From CAXRDE01 sp964342365 (lineage in GTDB: Bacteria > Cyanobacteriota > Sericytochromatia > UBA7694): a stretch of DNA of 64,000 nucleotides. The notes under the pieces were generated by a model. The model did not search any database, had not been told where the DNA came from, and saw only the letters and a program-made list of their open reading frames with translations. Both the position numbers and the translations under genes were made by a program. The stretch covers positions 17,572-81,571 of the forward strand of contig CAYFGW010000001.1 in the NCBI GenBank assembly GCA_964342365.1, in the 5' to 3' direction. Positions 46,035 through 53,494 of this stretch are shown here, piece by piece. Numbering within the stretch: position 1 is the first letter of the stretch; each line of letters opens with the position of its first letter.

Positions 46035-48189
46035 CGGCAGATACCTCCAGGTTATTAGCATCCATCGGATTGCCTGCGGGATCAACGACGGTTCCCGCCA
46101 CCGTGATAGTGACCTGGTCACCCGGCTCGTAAATGTCTCCGTTCACAACGGGGGGGAGTAAAATCACGGTTCTATGAGCAGTGTCAAAGGTGTCAAAGAT
46201 GGCGCGATAGCCCAGATCTGAAGCGAGTTGAGGAGCTACAATTTCTATGCCGTTTCGCACCACGCGAATGGTGTAGTTGGCTGCTGCTTCGTTCGCTGTA
46301 ACACTGTTGTTAGCTGCGACAGCTGCAGAAGTCGTGCCGCCCATTCCTCCGGCAATGGTTGGTCCGAGGGCATAGTGAATCATACGTTCTGAGAAGCGAA
46401 TTTTGATAGCGTCTCCGTCAGGACTGGAGCCCTCATCGGTTTGAGCGAACATAGATATTGGCCTTGGTGCCGTTTGATCGGTACCTATTGTAAATTTCAC
46501 GCTGGCTGTCGCTGCTCCTGACGTTACCTTAAAAGGAGTTGCTGTTGAGTTGTTGCTGTCTTTATCGACAATCATGCCGTTAGAGCGCGTCATGCTCACC
46601 AGATACGTGGGTGTCGCCGTACGGTCCGCGGGCAGGATACGCTCTTCTCTAAATTCCAGATCTAACACGGTGTCGTTGTTGCTCCATACGGCGTTAAAGG
46701 AGAATTTGTCCCAGACTCGGGTTCCTGCTGAAGGGGTGTTCACGTCTCCTGCTCCGGAGAAGGTATTGTCACTGTCCACCGTAAACTGCACATCGTCAAA
46801 GGACCAGATTTCCAGATTGTCCACCACAGACTGGGTGTTCACGGGTTCTGAAAAAGTGAGCCTGATGTTGGTGGCGGGACTGACGCCGGTGGCATCGGGT
46901 TCAGGAGATACGGCAATAATTTCTGGCTTGTCACTAATGGCATTGGTGCTATCTCCAAATGCGCTGGTGCCGTCGGTGCCAAAATCAAAGCGGTTTAAGT
47001 CGGGATTTCCCTGCGGATTGGGCTGTACGGTAATATTGCGGGTGCGGGGCGTAAAGCCTGCTAAGGAAGTTGTGACTTCTAAAGGCACGCTCACAGGCAC
47101 ATTATTGAAAGCAAATGTGCCTCCGGCGGTGGTGGTTTGTTCGTCAAAGATCACCGCTGGATTTAAAGAGCGGGCTCTGACCACTACATCGTCCACGGGA
47201 TTCGTGAGATCGTCAAAGACCTTGCCGTTAAAAGTCCCCCGTTGGAATCCGTCGCAGGTGCTTACTAAATCCCCCACGCAGGTCATTCCATCCACCCAGG
47301 TGGCCTGATTGACGGTAACACCGCTCAGGTCTGCGTCTTTGAGCGTGGCGCCGTTGAGGTTTGAGGCGTTCAGGTTGGTATTGCTTAAATTGGCTTCCGT
47401 GAGATTCGCCCCGCTCAGGTTGGCCCCGGACAGATCTAATCCCGATAAATCAGCACCGCTCAAATCGCAGTCCACACAGGCGTTCTGGGCTTTAAGTTGG
47501 TCAATGAGTAAATTGGGAAAGGCTTTAAAGGTAAACGTACCGTTGATTTTGCTAATGTGTTGTAACGGGTCCTGGTCTTTTTCAAGGCTGACATCCACCA
47601 GCTTTTGAATATCTTTAATCTCTGTGGGGGTCAAGCCGCCCACGTCAGACACATCTCCGGTGTTGCTGTTGATTTTTCCAAAGAGAGTATTGGGAGACAG
47701 ACCGTTATCGGAACTATCAATGAGCACCAGCGTGGAGGTAAGTGAAGAAATTTCCACATCGGGCTGGGAAATACTTTGCCATTCGCTGCCGGTCCAGCGC
47801 ACGTAGGTGCGTAAACTTAATATGGCAGCTCCCGGTCCACCCACGCGCTTGCTGGCTTCAAGCACGTAAACTTCGTTGTTCACCGCTTCAAAATCGGCGT
47901 CTGTGTTGATGGTGAAGTTCCCCTGAGCGTCTGTTAAGCCCGTGGCAATGGTTTGATTGGCTTTGGTGGGATGGTTATCCGGGTAAAGCAGAGAAATGGT
48001 CGCCTGTGAACGTACCTGGGCAGGAGTGGCCTGAGTGCTGAAATTATTGTCCCAGTGCAAGCGGCCGGTGAGGGCCGGCAACTGCTGAAGGGTGGTAGCG
48101 ACGGGAACTTCGGTGGGCGGCTGGCAGGCAATCAGCGGTAAACCCAGTACACTTAAAGACAATGTGCGTAATAACCAACGGTGTGACAT
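46024..48189 (-). CDS. large lipoprotein with pentapeptide repeats and Ig-like domains
   Basis: 721 residues from the ATG at 48189. The lipobox is LPLIACQPP. A carboxypeptidase-regulatory-like beta domain (about 35-130), then a helical spacer. Ten pentapeptide repeats follow (about 240-290; CDLSGADLSGLDLSGANLSG...), which form a right-handed quadrilateral helix. Two more beta domains come next: one of carboxypeptidase-regulatory type (GTFNGKVFDDLTNPVDDVVV) and Big_5-type segments (VSPEPDATGVSPATNIRLTF; PDGDAIKIRFSERM). A Ca2+-rich surface protein is possible. It is coupled to the lipoprotein at 45336. The divergent serpin operon starts 374 bp upstream. Confidence 0.78.
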   Translation of the reverse strand: MSHRWLLRTLSLSVLGLPLIACQPPTEVPVATTLQQLPALTGRLHWDNNFSTQATPAQVRSQATISLLYPDNHPTKANQTIATGLTDAQGNFTINTDADFEAVNNEVYVLEASKRVGGPGAAILSLRTYVRWTGSEWQSISQPDVEISSLTSTLVLIDSSDNGLSPNTLFGKINSNTGDVSDVGGLTPTEIKDIQKLVDVSLEKDQDPLQHISKINGTFTFKAFPNLLIDQLKAQNACVDCDLSGADLSGLDLSGANLSGANLTEANLSNTNLNASNLNGATLKDADLSGVTVNQATWVDGMTCVGDLVSTCDGFQRGTFNGKVFDDLTNPVDDVVVRARSLNPAVIFDEQTTTAGGTFAFNNVPVSVPLEVTTSLAGFTPRTRNITVQPNPQGNPDLNRFDFGTDGTSAFGDSTNAISDKPEIIAVSPEPDATGVSPATNIRLTFSEPVNTQSVVDNLEIWSFDDVQFTVDSDNTFSGAGDVNTPSAGTRVWDKFSFNAVWSNNDTVLDLEFREERILPADRTATPTYLVSMTRSNGMIVDKDSNNSTATPFKVTSGAATASVKFTIGTDQTAPRPISMFAQTDEGSSPDGDAIKIRFSERMIHYALGPTIAGGMGGTTSAAVAANNSVTANEAAANYTIRVVRNGIEIVAPQLASDLGYRAIFDTFDTAHRTVILLPPVVNGDIYEPGDQVTITVAGTVVDPAGNPMDANNLEVSAGAS

Positions 48190-48563
48190 AAGAAACCCCA
48201 AATATAACGGTGATATAAAAATACTAACACGATAGAAATAAATTGCAAGTTAAGTTTTATGTTTTTGTAAATTATAGTGCTGTGAACCTTTTGTTTTCAG
48301 ATTTTTTGAGGTTTAATATTAAGGTGCTCTAAAATCTGACTTAAATCCTTAACCTTGTTTTTTAAGGCCTCAGGGACTTAAAGCAAGAACTAAATTCCGC
48401 AAAAGAATGTTTTTTCTTATTTGATTATTTTTTGTTTAAGTATTTAATCTTGAGATAAAGTCAACTTTACACAGCGTAATATTTTGTCACACTTTTAGGT
48501 GACAGACAAGCATCTTTTTTCGTGCTAGGCTCAGAGAGAAGAAAATGTGTTAAAAAAGTTGGA
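48190..48563. other. 374-bp A+T-rich intergenic region between divergent lipoprotein genes
   Basis: Very A+T-rich, no ORF of note. It must hold promoters for both the pentapeptide lipoprotein (minus) and the serpin operon (plus), but I could not pick convincing box pairs. The frame upstream of 48564 is open back to 48522. Confidence 0.6.
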
Positions 48564-49631
48564 ATGATGTTTATGAGATATGGCCTTATTGGTCTGGTAT
48601 GTTTTTTATCTGGTTGTCAGGTAGGAGCGAGTCCCGGGATGTTTGCACAGATGGGTAAGATGATAGATGCGGCTCCACGAAGCGAGTTAAAATCTCCTGT
48701 AAAACTAGAAAAACCTGTCGCCAACACATCGCCTGAATCTGTTCTTACTGTACCAGTCGGCAATGATTCCAATCAAAATATTGTTTCGTCATCAGGTAAA
48801 ACGGTTGATAGTGAAAAAAGCATTTCAGATACTGTTGATAATACGGATTTACAGCCTTCTTCTCAGCTTCCTACATTTATTAATACAGGTTCTCGTTCTT
48901 CGGGAGGAAGTGGGGGCGGTGGTTCTTCTATAGCCCCCGTTCAAAATTTGCCTAAATTCAGGATTGATCGTATTCTCTTGCAGCAGACGCAGCAGTCTAT
49001 TACTGAAAATAACCCGCTGGATCTTGATTACTTTGAAAGTAACCCCGTCACCATTCAGCTTAACGGGCAATTTGATTCTGATACCCCTTTTACGGAAGAA
49101 GACATGCGTTTTACGTTTGCTAACGGTTTATTGCATCAAACCTTTACAGGAAATGAGCCCTTGGCCAGAGCTACTATAAATGACCTTGTCATTTTAGAGC
49201 CTGTAAGTGTCAATAATAACGCTATTGTGCTCAAAGTCAATGGATTCGCTCTTCCTGATTTGCAGAATGGAACATCTTACGAACTCAGGCTTCAGGTAGG
49301 GACTCAAAAAGTGTCGGTTCCACTTTATATTGAGCAGACAGCAAGCACCCTTTTTCCAGAGGTGTCAGAGCATCAATGGATAACTTCAGAAGGAGCCATA
49401 AAATGGCTTCAACTCAAAGGCAAAAACTTTATGCTGGATCCAGACAAAAACGAAATTACCCTGAACAATGAAATTTTACCTCATACCATCACGCAAATTT
49501 TTGTGGACGGTGTGGCTGAAACGTGGCTAAAAGTGGACGATCAAAATATAGATCCCTTATTAGATTACCAGTTAACTTTTAGAACGCCCTTTGGGATTAT
49601 TGTACAAACACTTAGCGGAGAAGCATCATGA
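48564..49631 (+). CDS. lipoprotein with two Ig/IPT-like domains, first gene of serpin operon
   Basis: 355 residues; the start among the closely spaced ATGs at 48564, 48567 and 48573 is uncertain. The lipobox is CFLSGCQVG. A low-complexity Ser/Thr/Asn region follows, with a Gly-rich linker (SRSSGGSGGGGSS), then two beta domains (about 130-245 and 250-355; ILLQQTQQSITENNPLDLD; GKNFMLDPDKNEITLNNEIL) that look like IPT/TIG or other Ig-like folds. It is A+T-rich, and the stop overlaps the serpin start (ATGA). It would sit on the outer surface with the serpin. Family unknown. Confidence 0.7.
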   Translation: MMFMRYGLIGLVCFLSGCQVGASPGMFAQMGKMIDAAPRSELKSPVKLEKPVANTSPESVLTVPVGNDSNQNIVSSSGKTVDSEKSISDTVDNTDLQPSSQLPTFINTGSRSSGGSGGGGSSIAPVQNLPKFRIDRILLQQTQQSITENNPLDLDYFESNPVTIQLNGQFDSDTPFTEEDMRFTFANGLLHQTFTGNEPLARATINDLVILEPVSVNNNAIVLKVNGFALPDLQNGTSYELRLQVGTQKVSVPLYIEQTASTLFPEVSEHQWITSEGAIKWLQLKGKNFMLDPDKNEITLNNEILPHTITQIFVDGVAETWLKVDDQNIDPLLDYQLTFRTPFGIIVQTLSGEAS

Positions 49632-51034
49632 ATTTCAAGAAATACTTTATTCACTCTTTGGCGACTTGTTCAATTGTTTTACTAAGCTGTCAAGCATCTA
49701 TAGTGGATATGCCACAATCCCCGGATTCTCCAAAAGAAACAAATGTCGCAAAAAGCACTACAAAAAAAACTGAGCCTCTCAACTTTGATGCAAAAACACT
49801 TTTGACAGAAGATCTTACCATTACACCACCTACCCCAGACGAATATCAACAGCTCAAACAAAGTGAGCTAACCGATAAATACAACGCTTTCGGCTTAAAG
49901 CTTTTTAAACGGATTGTGGCCAAAGATCCCCATCAAAATGTAAGTATTTCTCCGTTAAGTTTGATGATGGCCCTTTCTCTTCTGTATAACGCTGCCGCTG
50001 GAGAAACCCGCGAAGAAATAGCCAGAGTATTGGAAGTCACTGATCTGGAGCTGCAAGAATATAACGCACTGACAAATATTCTCTGGCGTGCGCTTAGCTT
50101 TGAGAGCGAAGAACTGAAAGTTCAATTGGCGAACTCCCTCTGGGGGCATTTGAGCCAGGATTTTTCTGATACATATCTTAATAATCTGCAAAACTATTAT
50201 CAGGCGCGACTCACACGCCTTAACTTTCTGGATCTTGACGCATCGGCAAAACGTATTAATGATTGGATTTCAGAGCGTACGCAGGGATTAATTAACAATA
50301 TTCTGTCTCCTGCTAGCTTAGTAGATGCGAAGTTTGTTCTCGTCAATACACTCTATTTTAATGGTCAGTGGATTTCTCCATTTTCTATCACAAATACATA
50401 TGAAGAAACTTTCCAGGGAACCTTGTCAAATACAGAAGTTAATATGATGCACAACCCAGAATCTTCCGGGTCGTACTTTCAGACTGCGGAGGCTGAATAT
50501 TTACTTTCCCAATTCAAGACGCTCGATAACGAATCTGAAACTACGGAACGCAGTGCTTTTGAAATGCTTTTCATTTTGCCAGCCCCGGAAAAAACGGTTG
50601 AAGATATTCTTGAGCCTCTCAATATTGATGGTTTGTCAGCCATAGATAAACAGCTCCCCGCTATTAAAAGTGGATCGATTATAGCTCCACGATTTTCCGA
50701 AGGTTACACGAATGCGGAGATTTCTGACCATTTAAGAGGATTAGGGTTTGAAAATACGTTTTCGTCTGCGGCTAATTTTTCAAACATGGGCACAAACAGT
50801 CAGGTGGACGCTCCAGAAGTATTGCATAGCACACAGGTTAATATGTACGAACGCGGGGTAGAAGCTGCTGCTACCACTATTATTATAGGAAGATTGCCCA
50901 ATACGGATGTTTACCCATCCTTTTTCAGATTTGAAGCAGACCGCCCCTTTATTTATCTGATTAGACACAGAGAAACCGGGCTGATTTTATTTTGTGGCAC
51001 GATTAAAAATCTTGAGAAACAAGATATTAAGTGA
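49628..51034 (+). CDS. lipid-anchored serpin (serine protease inhibitor)
   Basis: 468 residues. The lipobox IVLLSCQA puts the acylated cysteine at 21; a linker of about 60 residues leads to the serpin fold (82-465). Family marks: NVSISPLSLMMALSLLYNAA, VNTLYFNGQW, and FEADRPFIYLIRHRETGLIL near the end. The hinge ERGVEAAATT (408-417) has the small residues of inhibitory serpins, so it probably inhibits a protease by trapping it. The scissile bond lies somewhere in about 420-426 (GRLPNTD); I cannot fix P1. Surface serpins of bacteria usually counter host or prey proteases. It overlaps neighbours by 4 bp (upstream) and 1 bp (downstream). Confidence 0.92.
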   Translation: MNFKKYFIHSLATCSIVLLSCQASIVDMPQSPDSPKETNVAKSTTKKTEPLNFDAKTLLTEDLTITPPTPDEYQQLKQSELTDKYNAFGLKLFKRIVAKDPHQNVSISPLSLMMALSLLYNAAAGETREEIARVLEVTDLELQEYNALTNILWRALSFESEELKVQLANSLWGHLSQDFSDTYLNNLQNYYQARLTRLNFLDLDASAKRINDWISERTQGLINNILSPASLVDAKFVLVNTLYFNGQWISPFSITNTYEETFQGTLSNTEVNMMHNPESSGSYFQTAEAEYLLSQFKTLDNESETTERSAFEMLFILPAPEKTVEDILEPLNIDGLSAIDKQLPAIKSGSIIAPRFSEGYTNAEISDHLRGLGFENTFSSAANFSNMGTNSQVDAPEVLHSTQVNMYERGVEAAATTIIIGRLPNTDVYPSFFRFEADRPFIYLIRHRETGLILFCGTIKNLEKQDIK

Positions 51035-52086
51035 TGAAGCGTTTTCTCTTTATTATTTTGATAAGTGCTTTTGTGGCCTGTCAACCTCTGCCTACCGAAA
51101 TATTTTTCTCGAGTTTTGATTCAAACTCTCAGCAGGAAATACAGTTTAAGCATATCCGTGACGTAGAAGTTGATGCCATGGGTAATCTCTATGTTTTGGA
51201 TGGAAAAACAAATAGCACACAACATGTGTGGCTCGGTAATCCCGCGCTTTACAAAGTCAGCACTGAAGGATCTGTAGAGAAAATAGACTTTCCCAATCAT
51301 CAAATCACGATTCAATCTGTAAATAGCCTTTTGGTGCGTTCGGGGGTGCTTTATATTGCTTCAAGCGGATGTCTGTTCTCCATGGCTTTGAACACATTGG
51401 AACGCTCGCCAGAGCCTTTTTATGGGAGTTGCTTAAATGCTGAGGAAAGCGAGAAAGTCCTTGAAGTCAGACGTTCTAAAACGTTATCTGAAGAAGACAA
51501 AAACCAATTTTTTTCGGCTTACCCTCAGGGTAGCTTTCTCTGGAGTTCGTTCGAAACGATGGCTCATAAAAATATATACATGCAAACATCGGATCTGAAA
51601 ACTGGAAGTACTCGTTATTTGGAGTTGTCACAAGCCCTTACAGTAACCGAAGTCATGGGTGACCATCCCCAGAAGGGCTTTGTCTCTGTAGTGGAAGGGT
51701 ATTCTCCCTTCTATTTAATATCAAACAACGGCTGGGAGTATAGAGAAGAAACCGAGGTTGTACCAGGTCCGGGTTATGTTCCGCCAGCCTCTCGTCTTTT
51801 TCGTAGACCCTTTAAAAAACCTTTTCAGGGCGATGATGATTATCAGATTATCTACGATGGAAAAGAGACAGTTCGACTTTTAGCGCTGGATTCAGAAAAC
51901 AGATTTTATTTTCTAGAACACGATATTCTGAAAAGAGGTTCAGATTCAGGAGTTGTTGAAGAAATTGCTCGCGTTGAAAACCGTAACTTTGTCAGAAGTA
52001 AAGTATCTCCCGATAACAAATGGATTTATTTTTTCAATGACACAGAAATTTATCGCGTTGCTTTGCCCCTGGAGGCTCAGTCGTGA
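51034..52086 (+). CDS. lipoprotein with propeller-like repeats
   Basis: 350 residues from ATG at 51034, which overlaps the serpin stop by one base; a GTG one codon earlier is an alternative. The lipobox is SAFVACQPL, cysteine near 15. Repeated strands such as HIRDVEVDAMGNLYVLDGKT and RVENRNFVRSKVSPDNKWIY, with YFFNDTEIYRV, suggest a beta-propeller of NHL/WD-like type. A+T-rich. Third gene of the coupled operon. Function unknown. Confidence 0.7.
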   Translation: MKRFLFIILISAFVACQPLPTEIFFSSFDSNSQQEIQFKHIRDVEVDAMGNLYVLDGKTNSTQHVWLGNPALYKVSTEGSVEKIDFPNHQITIQSVNSLLVRSGVLYIASSGCLFSMALNTLERSPEPFYGSCLNAEESEKVLEVRRSKTLSEEDKNQFFSAYPQGSFLWSSFETMAHKNIYMQTSDLKTGSTRYLELSQALTVTEVMGDHPQKGFVSVVEGYSPFYLISNNGWEYREETEVVPGPGYVPPASRLFRRPFKKPFQGDDDYQIIYDGKETVRLLALDSENRFYFLEHDILKRGSDSGVVEEIARVENRNFVRSKVSPDNKWIYFFNDTEIYRVALPLEAQS

Positions 52087-53375
52087 AAAGGGCCATTTTT
52101 AGAGAAAGCAGAAATGTCTTAAGCAAAACAATTCAAAACATAATGTGTGGATTGTTGTTGCTTTCATCCTGTAACGCGGACGTAACGTCCAAAATGCCCG
52201 CAGCTTCGCCCCGGTCTTCTGTGGGTGACACGGCTGACACGCCGGGAACGCAGTCTGATGTGGATCAAGGTTATCAAGAAATTCTCGTGACGGGTGGTTC
52301 TGAATCGGGTTATGTAGATGGTGGCTTAGAGCAAGCTCGTTTTGCAGATCTGTCGGATATTGTTTTTGACAAAGACAATAATTTTTATGTGGCTGATACG
52401 GGTAATAATGTTATTCGCTACGTGGATTTACAAAAAAAGCGGGTCAGTACCTTTGCCGGGCAAGCATACGTGTTGAGCGAAAACATGTCACCCGCCGAAA
52501 CATATCGTGATGGAGAGGCTTTGCAGTCGCTTTTCAGAGAACCTTTGGGATTAGCTCTAACATCAGATGGATCCTTATATGTGGCTGATTCAGCCAATCA
52601 TAAAGTGCGTAAGGTATACCAAAATCAGGTGAGTACCATTCTAGGGAATAGTCCTGAAAACAGTCCTCCAGGAAAAAAACGTGAACGCGAGACAATCCTG
52701 CGCGAATCAGGTAGTCTGAATCAGGCCACAACTTTTTTACCAAGATTATTGAGGCCCTATCAGGACAAATATCTTTTTTTATACGAAGGTTTTTCTACAA
52801 GTCGTTTCATTGACCTTGAAAACCAAACCATTTTAGGTGCCCATGATATGTTTGGTAAGGGGCTTCCAGAAGGAATATCTCCACAATTTGAGTATGCTCA
52901 ATTTGGTGGGGTTGCAGACATTGTTTTTGATGATAAGGGAGGAGCATGGGTTGATTCACTTACTTATGCAATAAGATATATTTCGGTTGGTGGGGAGAAC
53001 CGCTTTCTGGTAGGGGATAACAAAACGACTCTAAGAGACGGATTCACGGGCTATGAATGGTCTGTCGCTCAAAAGGACGGAGACTTTGAGTGTTTTAGCT
53101 TTTTTTCTCCAAGAGAAGTTCTACAAGGTTCTAATAAAAACTATTTGTTTGTTCGGGATTTGAAACCAGATTTTCGAGAGAAAAAAGAAGCTTCATCTAC
53201 ACTGCGACTTGTAAACCTCAACAAAAGGTTTGTGTCCACGGTGCCTGGCATAGAGGACTTCGAGCGTTTTTTTATTTCTCCTGACGATGAGTTATACATT
53301 GTTAAGAAAAAAGGGCTTTACCGCATTGAGCCCAGTCCAGTTAAATTACTGCCTTCAGGAGAATCTGTGTCATGA
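52083..53375 (+). CDS. NHL-repeat lipoprotein
   Basis: 430 residues; the GTG at 52083 overlaps the previous stop (GTGA) and has GGAGG 8 nt before. The lipobox is LLLLSSCNAD. Classic NHL blades are seen: FADLSDIVFDKDNNFYVADT, GNNVIRYVDLQKKRVSTFAG, LALTSDGSLYVADSANHKVR. It forms a beta-propeller likely to bind proteins or sugars. Fourth and last gene of the operon; nuoBCD starts 119 bp after. Confidence 0.82.
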   Translation: MKRAIFRESRNVLSKTIQNIMCGLLLLSSCNADVTSKMPAASPRSSVGDTADTPGTQSDVDQGYQEILVTGGSESGYVDGGLEQARFADLSDIVFDKDNNFYVADTGNNVIRYVDLQKKRVSTFAGQAYVLSENMSPAETYRDGEALQSLFREPLGLALTSDGSLYVADSANHKVRKVYQNQVSTILGNSPENSPPGKKRERETILRESGSLNQATTFLPRLLRPYQDKYLFLYEGFSTSRFIDLENQTILGAHDMFGKGLPEGISPQFEYAQFGGVADIVFDDKGGAWVDSLTYAIRYISVGGENRFLVGDNKTTLRDGFTGYEWSVAQKDGDFECFSFFSPREVLQGSNKNYLFVRDLKPDFREKKEASSTLRLVNLNKRFVSTVPGIEDFERFFISPDDELYIVKKKGLYRIEPSPVKLLPSGESVS

Positions 53376-53494
53376 GATCGGTTGGGGATTATTCTGCGGT
53401 GGGTTGGGCTAATCAGGTTAATTGGACCTTAATTTCGTGGTAAACTGCCTGAAGTTAAAAGCTTTTAAACCAACGACATATTCGGATACACCCT

